Source: Chitinispirillaceae bacterium (GTDB lineage: Bacteria > Fibrobacterota > Chitinivibrionia > Chitinivibrionales > Chitinispirillaceae). Taken from it: a stretch of DNA of 64,000 nt. The position numbers and the translations under genes are program-made. Below the pieces are notes generated by a model that ran no database searches, was not told the DNA's origin, and worked only from the letters and a program-made list of their open reading frames with translations. Positions 44,672-55,304 of this stretch are shown piece after piece. The stretch covers positions 1 to 64,000 of the forward strand of contig JAFGIW010000114.1 of the NCBI GenBank assembly GCA_016929415.1. The letters run 5' to 3'. Every line of letters begins with the position of its first letter. Positions within the stretch are counted from its first letter, which is position 1.

Positions 44672-44702
44672 CATCCCCCGGAGGGGGATGGTCGAAAGGC
44701 GC
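44672..44702. repeat. Palindromic repeat, copy 2
   Basis: CATCCCCCGGAGGGGGATG followed by GTCGAAAGGCGCA, the same unit as 31057-31090. It lies in the gap before metH (44436-44886). No cobalamin riboswitch B12-box was found there, and no gene. Confidence 0.55.
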
Positions 44703-44886
44703 AATGACTGAGGGGCATTGTCGGCAAGAGGTAAAGGCTTCAGCATTCGCGGTGCGGCCGCTCATCGGTAGTCCATTTCCATCCCCCCTTCCCCGATAAA
44801 CTATTTTAACGGATAATTACTAACTTACGCTGTCAGCACGTAATAAAATTTTAAATTCTAACTTTTTCAATGGAAAACCAGCTTCC

Positions 44887-47800
44887 ATGCCCAACCGATC
44901 TCCGAAATTCGACCAGCTCGAAGCAATCCTTTCCTACCGCATCATGATTCTCGACGGCGCGATGGGAACGATGATTCAGGCGGCAGGGCTCGCGGAAGCC
45001 GATTTCAGGGGGAAACGGTTTGCGGGGCATGGGACGGATCTCAAGGGGGACAATGATCTGCTGTCGATCACCCGACCGGAGATTATCGCCGGCATTCACC
45101 GCGCCTATCTTGACGCGGGCGCCGATATCACGAAAACCAACACCATCAACGCGAACGCGATCTCCCAATCCGATTACGGGCTTTCCCCGTTCGCCTATAA
45201 AATGAACCGCGAGGCCGCCCGGATTGCCCGCAGGGAGACGGACGCTGCAACGAAGCGCACTCCCGACAAGCCTCGGTTCGTGGCCGGGGTGCTCGGGCCG
45301 ACAAGTCGCATGCTCTCGATCTCCCCCGACGTCAATGACCCGGGGAAACGCTCCGTCACCTTCAGTGAAATGGTGGCGGTCTATACCGACGCCGCAAAGG
45401 GGCTCATCGACGGGGGGGCGGATATCATCCTCATCGAAACGGCGTTCGATGCGCTCAATTGTAAAGCAGCGCACTTCGCGCTGTCCGCGCTGTTCGATGC
45501 GGCAGGCACCACCCTTCCGTTGATGATTTCAGGTACCATTGCCGATAAAAGCGGACGCACTCTCGCCGGACAAACGCCCGCCGCTTTCGCAGCTTCGGTG
45601 ATGCACGGCGGGCCGCTCTCGATCGGGCTCAACTGCGCCATGGGGGCGGGGGCGATGCATCCCTACCTGCAGGAACTCGCCCGTTTCGTTGCCTGCAGAA
45701 CCAGCCTGCACCCCAACGCCGGTCTGCCCGATGCGTTCGGGAAATACAATGATACCCCTGAGACCATGGCCGCGGTGCTTGCCGGGTATGCCGGGGAAGG
45801 TCTCCTCAATATTGCCGGAGGTTGTTGCGGCACGACGCCCGCCCACATCAAGGAGATTGCCGGGGCGCTCGCCGGGCTTGCTCCGCGGGAATTGCCCGAA
45901 AAGCGGCACGTCACCTTTCTGAGCGGGCTCGAACCGCTCGTCATCGGTCCGGATTCTCTCTTTGTGAACGTCGGCGAGCGAACCAACGTCGCCGGTTCGG
46001 CGAAATTCGCGAAGCTCATCCGCGAGGACGATTACCACGCCGCGCTGCAGGTCGCCCGCAGCCAGGTGGAAAACGGAGCGCAGGTTATCGATGTCAATAT
46101 GGACGACGCGATGATCGACGGCGTGGCCGCGATGCGCGCCTTCCTGCTCCTCATCGCCGCCGAACCCGATATCTGTAAAGTGCCGGTGATGATCGATTCC
46201 TCCCGCTGGGAGGTCCTCGAAGCGGGGCTGCAATGCCTGCAGGGAAAATGCATCGTCAATTCGATCAGCCTCAAGGAGGGAGAGCAGCGCTTTATCGAGT
46301 GCGCCGTAGCGATCCAGCGGTACGGCGCCGCCGTAATCGTCATGGCGTTCGACGAGCAGGGCCAGGCCGATACGCTTGAACGTAAAGTCGCCGTCTGCAG
46401 CCGGGCGTACCGGTTGCTTGCCGAAAAGGCGGGCATCGCTCCCGAAGACGTCATCTTCGATCCGAACATCTTCGCCGTCGGCACCGGGATCGACGCCCAT
46501 CGCCGCTACGGCATCGATTACATCGAAGCCGTCCGCGAACTGAAGAAGCGGTTCCCCCGATGCCAGGTGAGCGGCGGGGTGAGCAACGTATCGTTCTCGT
46601 TCCGCGGCAACAACACGGTCCGTGAAGCGATCAACTCGGTGTTTCTCTACCATGCGATCGCCGCGGGAATGGACATGGGGATCGTCAACCCGGCGCAGCT
46701 TGCGGTGTACGAAGAAATCGAACCGCCGCTGAGGTCGCTTGTCGAGGACCTGCTGTTCGACCGCACCGCAGAGGCGACCGACCGCCTTCTGGCGTATGAG
46801 GGCAAAAATGCATCTCCCTCCGCAGCCGCTAAAACCTCCGATCTCGCCTGGCGTGAATTGCCGGTGGCGCAGCGATTGACTCATGCGCTCATCAAGGGCA
46901 TCACGGAGTTTGTCGATGCCGACGTCGATGAGGCGCTCGCCGGGCTTGAAGATCCTGTGCGCGTGATCGAAGGGCCGCTCATGGAGGGCATGAACCGGGT
47001 CGGCGATCTCTTCGGCGGCGGAAAGATGTTCCTGCCGCAGGTGGTAAAAAGCGCCCGTGTGATGAAACAGGCGGTTGCGCTGCTCACCCCCCTCATCGAG
47101 GCGCGTAAAACGGGCGTCTCCTCCATTAAGGGCCGGATCGTCATCGCCACCGTCAAGGGGGACGTTCACGACATCGGCAAGAACATCGCGGCGATCGTGC
47201 TGCAGTGCAACGGGTGGGACGTCGTCGACCTCGGGGTAATGGTCCCTGTCCACGCCATTATTGCAAAAGCAAAGGAACTCAACGCCGGTATCATCGGCCT
47301 ATCAGGGCTTATCACCCCGTCGCTCGAAGAGATGGCGCTCGTTGCAGCCGAAATGAAACGGGAAGGACTTGTGGTCCCCTTGCTTATCGGCGGCGCGACG
47401 ACGTCGAAAATTCACACGGCGGTCAAGATCGCCCCGCACTACGACGGGCCGGTCGTTCATGTCAAGGACGCCTCCCGCGCTCCGGGGACCTGCTCGTCGC
47501 TCATGCACCCGCAGGTTCGGCGCCAGTTCGTCGAAACGGTGAAGCGGGAGCAGGAGGAGTTGCGGCGGCGGCAGGAGGAGATCGAACGCCGGGTGGCGAT
47601 CGTTCCGCTCGAAACGGCGCGGTCAAGAAAATTTACAATCGACTGGGGGGGGTATACCCCCCCGGCACCGCGGAAAACGGGAATCTCTCGGTTTGCGGCA
47701 TTTTCAATGGACACGTTGCGGAAGTACATCGACTGGACGTTTTTCTTCCACGCTTGGGGACTGCATGCGGCGTACCCGGCAGTATTGACGCATGAAACAT

Positions 47801-48585
47801 ACGGCGTCGAGGCGCAGCGGCTTTTCGACGGCGCGCAACGAATGCTCGACCGGATCACCCGCGAACGGCTCTTCACCCCCTGCGGCAGTGCGGGATTTTT
47901 TCCCGCTGCATCGTTCGATAACGACGACATTACGCTCTTCAGCGACCAGGCGAGATCGCAGCGCATCGCGACCGTCTCTTCGCTCCGTCAACAGATCGAC
48001 GGCCCGGAATCGCCGCCCCTGCGCTCCCTCGCCGATTTCATCGCTCCGGCGGAGAGCCGCACCAACGACTATCTCGGTATGTTTGCGGTGACCGCGGGAA
48101 GGGAAGTTGAAGCGTCGGCCCGCTCATTCGCCGCAGCCGGAGACGACTATTCGGCGGTGCTTCTCCGCCTCCTCGCCGACCGGCTCGCCGAAGCGGCGAC
48201 GGAGTATCTGCACGAACTGGTGCGCAGGGAGCTCTGGGGCTACGCCCCCGACGAGGCGTTTGAACCGGCGGATCTTTTCAAATGCAGCTACCGGGGTATC
48301 CGTCCGGCGCCCGGATACCCGGCATGCCCCGACCATACGGGAAAGCGGCTCATCTTCGATCTGCTGGATGTAAAAAAAAATCTCGGAATAGCCCTCACCG
48401 ATTCCTGTGCGATGGACCCTCCCGCATCGGTCTGCGGGTACTACTTTTCCCATCCGCAATCGCACTATTTCGGCATTGGAAGGATCGGCAGCGACCAGCT
48501 CGAAGATTTTGCGCGCCGAAAAGGGATACCCCTGTATCAAGCCGAGCACTGGCTTTCGACGCTTCTCGGAATGGGGTTGCGGTAG
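44887..48585 (+). CDS. metH: Cobalamin-dependent methionine synthase
   Basis: 1,232 residues, full length (E. coli 1,227). It transfers methyl from 5-methyl-THF through cobalamin to homocysteine. Domains: homocysteine-binding with zinc Cys in GLNCAMGAG and [15 protein letters not shown] (1-345), pterin-binding [15 protein letters not shown] (about 355-610), cap and B12 domain with DVHDIGKNI and [10 protein letters not shown] (about 650-890), and the SAM-dependent reactivation domain with [18 protein letters not shown] and [13 protein letters not shown] (905-1232). The start has no strong ribosome-binding site. It ends 3 bp before the convergent SUMF1-domain gene. Confidence 0.97.
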   Translation: MPNRSPKFDQLEAILSYRIMILDGAMGTMIQAAGLAEADFRGKRFAGHGTDLKGDNDLLSITRPEIIAGIHRAYLDAGADITKTNTINANAISQSDYGLSPFAYKMNREAARIARRETDAATKRTPDKPRFVAGVLGPTSRMLSISPDVNDPGKRSVTFSEMVAVYTDAAKGLIDGGADIILIETAFDALNCKAAHFALSALFDAAGTTLPLMISGTIADKSGRTLAGQTPAAFAASVMHGGPLSIGLNCAMGAGAMHPYLQELARFVACRTSLHPNAGLPDAFGKYNDTPETMAAVLAGYAGEGLLNIAGGCCGTTPAHIKEIAGALAGLAPRELPEKRHVTFLSGLEPLVIGPDSLFVNVGERTNVAGSAKFAKLIREDDYHAALQVARSQVENGAQVIDVNMDDAMIDGVAAMRAFLLLIAAEPDICKVPVMIDSSRWEVLEAGLQCLQGKCIVNSISLKEGEQRFIECAVAIQRYGAAVIVMAFDEQGQADTLERKVAVCSRAYRLLAEKAGIAPEDVIFDPNIFAVGTGIDAHRRYGIDYIEAVRELKKRFPRCQVSGGVSNVSFSFRGNNTVREAINSVFLYHAIAAGMDMGIVNPAQLAVYEEIEPPLRSLVEDLLFDRTAEATDRLLAYEGKNASPSAAAKTSDLAWRELPVAQRLTHALIKGITEFVDADVDEALAGLEDPVRVIEGPLMEGMNRVGDLFGGGKMFLPQVVKSARVMKQAVALLTPLIEARKTGVSSIKGRIVIATVKGDVHDIGKNIAAIVLQCNGWDVVDLGVMVPVHAIIAKAKELNAGIIGLSGLITPSLEEMALVAAEMKREGLVVPLLIGGATTSKIHTAVKIAPHYDGPVVHVKDASRAPGTCSSLMHPQVRRQFVETVKREQEELRRRQEEIERRVAIVPLETARSRKFTIDWGGYTPPAPRKTGISRFAAFSMDTLRKYIDWTFFFHAWGLHAAYPAVLTHETYGVEAQRLFDGAQRMLDRITRERLFTPCGSAGFFPAASFDNDDITLFSDQARSQRIATVSSLRQQIDGPESPPLRSLADFIAPAESRTNDYLGMFAVTAGREVEASARSFAAAGDDYSAVLLRLLADRLAEAATEYLHELVRRELWGYAPDEAFEPADLFKCSYRGIRPAPGYPACPDHTGKRLIFDLLDVKKNLGIALTDSCAMDPPASVCGYYFSHPQSHYFGIGRIGSDQLEDFARRKGIPLYQAEHWLSTLLGMGLR

Positions 48586-48588
48586 ACG

Positions 48589-50145
48589 TCAGGAATTCGG
48601 GACGCGCCGAACCGTCCGGAATCCCAGCACCTGGTACCACTCCAGGGGCCGTTCGTCAAACGTCCGGTTTGCCGATCGCAAATAGACCAGCTCGTTGACC
48701 CAGCTGCCGCCCCTGACCGCCGGCCGATCATCACTCGGACCGACCGGATCGATGCGCTTTGCATAGGAATATTTAGGTGTCTTGCCGTCGCAGCAGTATT
48801 CCGTGAGACTGCCCGACATGTCGTAGAGATGGTAGCGGTTGGGCGATTTCGTCGCAATCGGATGAACGCCGAAGCCCTCCTTCCCCATACCCTTATCGAA
48901 GGCGTTACCCCTCCATACGGCAAAGCTGTCAACATCAACATAGGTCGCGACCGTACGGTAGTAGAAATAGTCTTTCCCCCAGTAAAGATCGGTGAACGTT
49001 CCTCCCTTGCAGGCATACTCCCATTCCGCTTCGGTCGGCATCCGGTACCCGTTGGCCGTGTAACTGATCGACAAACCGGTAAGATCATCGGGCAGCGACC
49101 CCGGCGTGCCGTCGATGCCGCTGTAGGAAAAAACCGTATCGAGCCCTTCTGATTTGCTCCGGGCATTGCAGTAGAGCGCCGCGTCGACCCAATGGATCAG
49201 GTACGCGGGATAGTTGTCTCCCTTGCCGAAGGTGTCGCTCCAGGCCGGGGTCGTATACTGCGTATAATATTTTTTCATGAGCGTGTCGAAATCGCGCTGG
49301 GTCACCTCAACGCTGTCCATCCAGAAATCATAGGTAAACTCGACGGTGTGGACCGGCTGCTCGTTCATATCCACCCCCGATCCGAAAATGTCCGGAACCG
49401 GCTGTCCCATCTCGAAATCATGACCCTTGGAGAGTATCTTCACCATCCTCCCGCTCTTTTCCGGCGCTTCGGAGGGCTGCCACACGTTCGAAATCGACAG
49501 CGTTTCGGCGATACCTTCCATTGCATGGCCGGTCAGGCCCCTGAGCTTCTGCCGGTATCCCTTTTTGTAAACGATGAGCGTATCGATGAGGACGGCACTC
49601 GCCGCCGCATCGGCCGCGGGCGGGTCCGTTCGTGCACCGGCAAAAATGATGAAACCGTTCATTCCCGGCAGTACCTTGCCGATCGCGGCCCGGTTGTCAA
49701 CGGTCACCCGCAGCAGCCGGAGGCCATCCGCCGCAGGGGTATACGGCAGACAATATTCCCGCCCGGCCGGGAGTTTGACGATCCGGGTTGAAAAAAGTTT
49801 CGCCCCATTACATGAAAAAAGTTCAACCGACATTGGTCCCTGCGCCCCGGCCCCACAGATAAACAAACCTTTTCCGTCAATATTCCGGAAATCCGGTAGA
49901 GATGTTGCGCTGCGGATGGTTTTCCCCTGCCGCGCAGATACGCAGCCGAGACAGGTGTCGAACATGAATTTACCCGATGAATCGGTATATTCGACGAGTG
50001 CGGGATACTTTTTAAGCCACACCCGCGCCTTGACGGCGGGTTCTCCTGCGCCGTTGAATACCATTCCGTTAAGGGAGATCCTCAGGTTCTGGGCGCCCGC
50101 GATTCCCGCAGCCAGAAAAACCGCGATGACCGGCCATGGTTTCAT
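48589..50145 (-). CDS. Exported SUMF1-domain (FGE-like) protein
   Basis: 518 residues from ATG 50145 (AAAAGGAAT upstream; a TTG at 50163 is a poorer start). Signal peptide PVIAVFLAAGIAGA. Carboxypeptidase-regulatory-like strands near the N-terminus (GMVFNGAGEPAVKARVWLKK) are followed by a sorting-domain-like segment. The SUMF1 domain from about 240 shows YDFWMDSVEVTQRDFDTLM, YRMPTEAEWEYACKGG, YDMSGSLTEYC and AVRGGSWVNELVYLRSANR. The two active-site Cys of true formylglycine-generating enzymes are missing, so it is probably a binding protein with the FGE fold. Same architecture is common in Fibrobacter-like secretomes. Confidence 0.82.
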   Translation of the reverse strand: MKPWPVIAVFLAAGIAGAQNLRISLNGMVFNGAGEPAVKARVWLKKYPALVEYTDSSGKFMFDTCLGCVSARQGKTIRSATSLPDFRNIDGKGLFICGAGAQGPMSVELFSCNGAKLFSTRIVKLPAGREYCLPYTPAADGLRLLRVTVDNRAAIGKVLPGMNGFIIFAGARTDPPAADAAASAVLIDTLIVYKKGYRQKLRGLTGHAMEGIAETLSISNVWQPSEAPEKSGRMVKILSKGHDFEMGQPVPDIFGSGVDMNEQPVHTVEFTYDFWMDSVEVTQRDFDTLMKKYYTQYTTPAWSDTFGKGDNYPAYLIHWVDAALYCNARSKSEGLDTVFSYSGIDGTPGSLPDDLTGLSISYTANGYRMPTEAEWEYACKGGTFTDLYWGKDYFYYRTVATYVDVDSFAVWRGNAFDKGMGKEGFGVHPIATKSPNRYHLYDMSGSLTEYCCDGKTPKYSYAKRIDPVGPSDDRPAVRGGSWVNELVYLRSANRTFDERPLEWYQVLGFRTVRRVPNS

Positions 50146-50247
50146 GAAACGATTCCTTTTCAACGTTGATTCAGCGGTTGTTTCAAGAATATATATTACA
50201 TCGCGCCTGAATTAACATCGGAACCTGCCGGTCTCACGGCGGGGATA

Positions 50248-50286
50248 ACGAAAAAGCCGCTTCGGTAAAGATCGAAACGGCTTTGA
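50248..50286 (-). terminator. Rho-independent terminator
   Basis: On the minus strand AAAGCCGTTTCG pairs with CGAAGCGGCTTT (12 bp, one mismatch) around an 8-nt loop, followed by TTCG after a T-run of five including the stem end. It lies 37 bp past the stop of the HzsA-like gene and probably ends that transcript. Confidence 0.75.
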
Positions 50287-50322
50287 AAACTCATTCGCTT
50301 CTTCCGCCGGTCCGGCAAGAAT

Positions 50323-52962
50323 TTACATTACCGAGACGACCCGCTGAAGCGAAGCCGCTCTGCCTTTGAAACGGACGATATAGAGTCCCGCGGGCAGTTT
50401 GCCCGGTAGCTTCGTTGCCTGCGACCCTGCGATCATTTCGTTCGTTACGGTGAAATCCATTACCAGACGGCCTTTGAGGTCGACCAGCGATATCGTTCCT
50501 ACGGCAGGACACTGTACCATCAGGCCCCCTTTCACCGGAATCAGCCGTATCGCAGGGGCCGTTCCTTCGGCAATATCGGAAACGGAACGGTTATCCGGCT
50601 GATAGTCTACCTTGATTGTACCGCCGTACACCTCGGAACGCCATTGACCCGCCGCGATGAATGCGGCGATATTGGTACTTTCCCACGCTTCGTGAGCGGT
50701 CCTGTTTTTCGCGACATAATTTTCATAATTGGCGGAATCGGTAGGGCTCATGCCGTCGGAATAGGTTTCAGAATGGGGAATGGCGAAATCGATCCAGCAC
50801 GAGAGGATCTCCATCTCAGTTTTTGTCATATTTGCGCTATTGTGACCTTCGCGAAGTTTTTTTATGAGCGGGCTCGTGTTCGAACCAGCCACGGGAAATC
50901 GGGTAAGGGGCGCCGCCATACCGGCAGTAGTAAGCCAGTCAACATATTGCCGCTGTTTCTTCGCAAGTAAAAGATACGACATATTGAAAGTCTTTCTCGC
51001 TTCAACCTCCGCCGACCACTCCTCTGCGGGCAGATCGCCTGCCCAGACCGGATTTGCGCGGAGATCGAGCCCTTTTTCATGTGATGCATCATGGCATTTG
51101 ATGCAGTGCTTGTCGAGAATCGGCTGTACCATTTTCGGAAAGCTGAAGCTTTTACCTTCGATGCCGATGGGTTTCAGTAACTCTTCAGGCGTAACGGCAA
51201 TCGGTGTGTTGCTTGACGGCGGAGCCGCATTTTTATCCTCATGACAGCCGAAACAGTCAAAACGTTCGCCCGGCTGGAGTGTCGACCAACTCCGCATTGA
51301 ATTGATCATACAGCCGTTTGAATCGACAGTCTGAAAAAAGATGGGGACCCGTGCCGGTACAATGAAGGCTGCCGAACCGTCGGACTCAATGGGAATTTCA
51401 CCTAGGACGGTTTTAGCTTCCCATGAAGAGGTAGACCGTCCAAGCGGTGTCACCGTATACCCGGCTTTGCCGGTGTTCTGGGAAAAGTCGACACGGTAAT
51501 GGAGCCCGATAACGCGGAGCTTTTTAATACTTCCCTGTTTTACCCCTTTGGAACCGGCGCCGTAATACACGTTGGCTACGCTGAAACTCGCGGTATTCTT
51601 ATTGTAATCACTCATCGGGGTAATTGCCGTCGGTATCGGCCTGGCATCCATGACTACCGGCTGACTCACCGACATCGCGTCATTCCATGCGACCAGTTCC
51701 CGGCTTGCGTCCGCATTCATGAAATAGATTTTAAAGATCTTTTCATCGACCGTGGAACGCCACGAGACCAGAAAATTCTGCTCGTCGAACGGCCAGGGAT
51801 TCTGGAAAAGATATTGTACATTGCCCTTGGTATTGAAGAAGCTACCGCTCGGAACGTCGTGGGGAGGCGCGATAAGTTTAATGGACTTCTTGCCGTTTCG
51901 TGCAAGAACCGGATCGACGATCATCAGCTCACCCTGATACGGCGCATGGTGATCTCCGGCAATACCCATGATTTTACCGCTGCTGCCGGGGATTTCACGG
52001 CCATGATATTTCATCAAGGGAAAGTCCGACTGGTTGCCCCAATACTCGGTTTGCGCCGTTCCATCGGGATTCATGGTAAAATATCCTCCGCAGGTGGCGA
52101 GGTTGCGGTCGTTGTATTCCCACCGTGTGTAAATAACTTTTCCGTCGGACATCATCTGCGGATAAAACGTGTGGACCTGATCGTACCCTATGCGGCGGAG
52201 CCATTTTCCGTCTCTGTTGCACATGTAAAGATTACTGACAATATTGTATGCGCAGTCGATCATTCCGAAATGGCGGCACGACATGAACATGATGTCTCCC
52301 GACGGCAGGTAACACGGTTCATAATCGGATATCTTGATGCCCTCCGGATCACTGGTGATCTGCCGGGTGGTCTTAGATGCAACATCGATCTCGAAAAGAT
52401 GGAATCCGCTTCCGCCGAAACTCATCTTCGAACCGCTCTGCGACCAGGCGAAAATGACCTTTTTCCCATCGAAGGAGACACACGGATCTTTGATGACCCC
52501 TTTTGCATCTTCGATGAGTACTTCAGGCGTCGGATAATAAGTATTCATGTTCAGGATGTACAAACCCGATCCGACCGCCCATTCATTGCCGCGCGCCATG
52601 CCGATACCTTCGAGGAATCCCACCAGTGGACCGCCGAAATTGAAATGTTTGGCGTAGAGCACCTTTTTCATATCGCCCATGTAAGGTTTCATCTTTACAA
52701 CGCGGCGCCAGTGACAGGCGGTCAGATAATCTTCGCGCGAAGAGGTTCCGGTTATCTTCGCAGCATATTCCGCCGGAAGTGCGGCTTTGATTTTTGTAAT
52801 GGCCGCAGTGTAGTCGGTACCGTCCTGCGCTTCCCAGTTTGCAATAATCGCCGCGGGAATCGAAGCAGGCATTGATTCGTCGGGCTGCTGAGCGTGAAGT
52901 ACAAGCGGCATCAGCAGAACAGCCAGAACCACGCTGAAACGGGTAAGAATTGGTTGTGCCAT
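50323..52962 (-). CDS. HzsA-like periplasmic cytochrome with sorting-like C-terminus
   Basis: 879 residues, GGAGG before ATG 52962, signal peptide TRFSVVLAVLLMPLVLHAQ. The middle (residues 140-560) has PD40/beta-propeller-type repeats (GDIMFMSCRHFGMIDCAYN, GKVIYTRWEYNDRNLATCGG) as in hydrazine-synthase alpha-subunit-like proteins. Two haem-binding CxxCH sites: CFGCH (about 569) and CIKCH (about 620). The final 70 residues (TISLVDLKGRLVMDF, LPAGLYIVRFKG) look like a T9SS-type sorting domain. Such HzsA-like proteins are frequent outside anammox bacteria, and a hydrazine role is not implied. Probably an exported redox or binding protein. Confidence 0.8.
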   Translation of the reverse strand: MAQPILTRFSVVLAVLLMPLVLHAQQPDESMPASIPAAIIANWEAQDGTDYTAAITKIKAALPAEYAAKITGTSSREDYLTACHWRRVVKMKPYMGDMKKVLYAKHFNFGGPLVGFLEGIGMARGNEWAVGSGLYILNMNTYYPTPEVLIEDAKGVIKDPCVSFDGKKVIFAWSQSGSKMSFGGSGFHLFEIDVASKTTRQITSDPEGIKISDYEPCYLPSGDIMFMSCRHFGMIDCAYNIVSNLYMCNRDGKWLRRIGYDQVHTFYPQMMSDGKVIYTRWEYNDRNLATCGGYFTMNPDGTAQTEYWGNQSDFPLMKYHGREIPGSSGKIMGIAGDHHAPYQGELMIVDPVLARNGKKSIKLIAPPHDVPSGSFFNTKGNVQYLFQNPWPFDEQNFLVSWRSTVDEKIFKIYFMNADASRELVAWNDAMSVSQPVVMDARPIPTAITPMSDYNKNTASFSVANVYYGAGSKGVKQGSIKKLRVIGLHYRVDFSQNTGKAGYTVTPLGRSTSSWEAKTVLGEIPIESDGSAAFIVPARVPIFFQTVDSNGCMINSMRSWSTLQPGERFDCFGCHEDKNAAPPSSNTPIAVTPEELLKPIGIEGKSFSFPKMVQPILDKHCIKCHDASHEKGLDLRANPVWAGDLPAEEWSAEVEARKTFNMSYLLLAKKQRQYVDWLTTAGMAAPLTRFPVAGSNTSPLIKKLREGHNSANMTKTEMEILSCWIDFAIPHSETYSDGMSPTDSANYENYVAKNRTAHEAWESTNIAAFIAAGQWRSEVYGGTIKVDYQPDNRSVSDIAEGTAPAIRLIPVKGGLMVQCPAVGTISLVDLKGRLVMDFTVTNEMIAGSQATKLPGKLPAGLYIVRFKGRAASLQRVVSVM

Positions 52963-53276
52963 AAGAGTCCTCCGGAAAAGTTGTCTATCAAGTCGCAGTT
53001 TTATCGGGCAATTTTTAAAGTTTTTTATCCAGGACCACAGTCGGACGGCACACTTGCAGCGGAATCGGAAAGCGAACCAAAATCAACACCACGGCTGCAA
53101 CTCCCCGTGTACTATTATATTAGTTTACCGCTATTTTATAGATTGTTCATAGTATATGGTGGTTTTCCGGGAGTGAAGGGGATAATTCCGTGGAACAATT
53201 TGCGAGAAGTTTAAGGCCTGGGGCCGGGAAGAAGGGGTGTTCAGTTGAACGCCCCAACTGATTATTCTTTACTACA

Positions 53277-54578
53277 TTAGCACCTCCGCTCGACACTGAG
53301 CGCATGGTGAATAAATGCCTCGGAGCGGGCGAATACCGAAACATAGGGCGCAGCGCGATCGAGACCGGCGGGTGTCGCCTCTGCAACGGAGATGCGTTTG
53401 ACAAAGCTGTCGACTCCAAGGGGTGACGCGAATCGGGCGGCTCCGCCCGTGGGCAGCACATGGTTGGTGCCGATGAAATAATCGCCCAGGGCTACCGGGG
53501 TGTGCGGCCCGATGAAGATCGCCGCGGCATTGGCGATGCCCCGCAGGTCCTGCCGTGCGGCCCGGGTCATGATCTGAAGGTGTTCGGGGGCGATATCGTT
53601 GACAAGGGCAATACTTTCGTCGCGCGACCCCGTCACGGTGATGACGATTGCATGTGCCGGCAGCCTTTCGATGACCGGCTTCACCGGAGATAGCCGAATC
53701 TCACGCCGGACCGCATTGGCAACCTTTTGCGCGTATGCCGCGTCTTCGGTGACGCACACGGCAAACTCATCACCGCTTCCGTGTTCCGCCTGGGCGAGCA
53801 GATCGAGCGCCACCCATTCGGGACGCGCGGACCTGTCGGCCATGATGACCACCTCGCTCGGTCCTGCAACCGAATCGATATCGATGGTTCCGTAAAGGAG
53901 CCGTTTTGCCGTCTGTACATAGGCATTGCCCGGCCCGACAATCTTGTCCACCGCCGGAATGGTCTTTGTGCCGTAGGCAAGAGCGGCGATTCCCTGTGCG
54001 CCGCCGACGCGGTAGACTTCGGTGATGTTGAGAAGCTTCAGTGCAAAGGCGATCCCCGGGTCGAGTTCGTTTCGGGGCGGAGTGATCGCGACGATCTGCT
54101 CCACTCCCGCAACCCGTGCGGGAATCGCATTCATGAGCACCGTTGACGGATAAACAGTAACTCCTCCCGGAATATACAGCCCCACCCGCCGCAGCGGTAC
54201 AATGAGCTGACCGAGCGTCCCCTCTGCGGTCTGCATGGTGAAACCCGTGCGGGTCTGTTTTCGATGATAGGCTTTAATGCGCTTTGCCGCGGAGTTGATC
54301 GCCCCCTTCAGCTCACGGGACACCTGTGCAGCGGCGGCATCGATCTGGACGGCACCGGCCTTGATCGTCGCCGGGCTCAGCCGGACCTTGTCGTATGTTT
54401 CGGTATATCGTAAAAGCGCCCGGTCGCCCTCCTTGCGCACTGCTTCGAGAATTGCACTTACCCTGACGGCCACTTCGGCATCGCGTTTCTGCCGTGCAGC
54501 CTGCATCTTCCTCATGAACCGCTTTCCCGCCGCGGTGCCGATCCGGATCACCGGTATCTCCCGGTCGCGTTTTGACAT
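53277..54578 (-). CDS. hisD: Histidinol dehydrogenase
   Basis: 433 residues, AGAAGGAG upstream of ATG 54578. Catalyses the last two steps of histidine synthesis, L-histidinol to L-histidine, with NAD and zinc. Family blocks: IAITPPRNELDPGIAFAL region, KIVGPGNAYVQTAKRLLYG, AGPSEVVIMADRSARPEW, LLAQAEHGSGDEF, APEHLQIMTRAA, TNHVLPTGGAARFASPLGVD with a zinc-site His and Asp. Length is normal. It stands alone; no other his gene is within the window. Confidence 0.96.
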   Translation of the reverse strand: MSKRDREIPVIRIGTAAGKRFMRKMQAARQKRDAEVAVRVSAILEAVRKEGDRALLRYTETYDKVRLSPATIKAGAVQIDAAAAQVSRELKGAINSAAKRIKAYHRKQTRTGFTMQTAEGTLGQLIVPLRRVGLYIPGGVTVYPSTVLMNAIPARVAGVEQIVAITPPRNELDPGIAFALKLLNITEVYRVGGAQGIAALAYGTKTIPAVDKIVGPGNAYVQTAKRLLYGTIDIDSVAGPSEVVIMADRSARPEWVALDLLAQAEHGSGDEFAVCVTEDAAYAQKVANAVRREIRLSPVKPVIERLPAHAIVITVTGSRDESIALVNDIAPEHLQIMTRAARQDLRGIANAAAIFIGPHTPVALGDYFIGTNHVLPTGGAARFASPLGVDSFVKRISVAEATPAGLDRAAPYVSVFARSEAFIHHALSVERRC

Positions 54579-54671
54579 AGAAACTCCTTCTACTGAGAAC
54601 TAATCATTAAAAATAGCTGTTGGAGAGGGGGCAGGGGGAGGGAGGAGGGAGAAAGCCGGTCCAGATGGAGA

Positions 54672-55280
54672 ATGCCACGACCGTGGTGTTGGAGGTTTCC
54701 GGAAGGGGCGGGAATCGCCACGGCAGTATCGATTCAAGCAATGCGGCCTGTGCGGGACGGCGTTCTTCATGGTGGTTTCGACGATCCGCAGTTAAGGACA
54801 TCACCCGCCGCTGTCGCCCCTGCCAATACTTACGGGAATGACGCTCCCGGAACAGCCGCGGCACCTGCGATAACCGATGACAACTGGGTGGGGATGGGGC
54901 AGGCGCAGGGGGCGGGGAGTGGCTCAATATATACCGGCGGTTCCTTTTTCATGAGTGAAAGTAACCCCTCCGCCAACTTTGCCATTTACCGTCTAGATGG
55001 TTCCGGGGCGATCGCCTCTCCCAACTCCCCCTCCTCCCCGCCCCGCCTTTCCTTCAACCCTGCAATACATCTCATCAACATCAGCCTGTCGAAAGCGGCA
55101 GCAGTCGACACCCGCTTCTTCTCCCTTTCCGGGCGTACAGTATACCGAGACTCCCGATTATTACCTGCGGGCAACCACACCGTCGGATTGAATACGAAAC
55201 TCCTGCCCCGCGGCCTCTATGTTGCCCGGGTTGAAGCGGGGAATGAGTCGATACGGTGCAAAGTATTGATTGACCGATAA
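54672..55280 (+). pseudogene. C-terminal remnant of a secreted protein
   Basis: The last 100 residues (VDTRFFSLSGRTVYRDSRLL, LLPRGLYVARVEAGNESIR) are a convincing Por-like C-terminal domain. There is no signal peptide or catalytic domain in front, and the sequence changes to a low-complexity leader near 54700-54900. A parallel frame upstream carries a plausible ATTVVLEVSGRGGNRHGSID segment, suggesting a frameshift near 54760. Most of the gene seems to have been lost. Confidence 0.45.
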
Positions 55281-55304
55281 TTGAGTATCATTATCTCACG
55301 TGAT

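Noticed and set aside
44436-44886. Possible cobalamin riboswitch before metH.
   Set aside because: No B12-box (GCCACTG-type) or paired core was seen; the region holds the palindromic repeat.
45529-47253. Long open frame antisense to metH (574 codons).
   Set aside because: It mirrors the codon bias of metH on the opposite strand, has no ribosome-binding site, and its protein is compositionally odd (Arg/His/Asp-rich with no domain).
51499-52875. 458-codon open frame antisense to the HzsA-like gene.
   Set aside because: No signal, domain or ribosome-binding site. The HzsA-like frame has all three.
50323-52962. Hydrazine synthase activity.
   Set aside because: The HzsA-like domain is common outside anammox bacteria and no beta or gamma subunit genes are present nearby.
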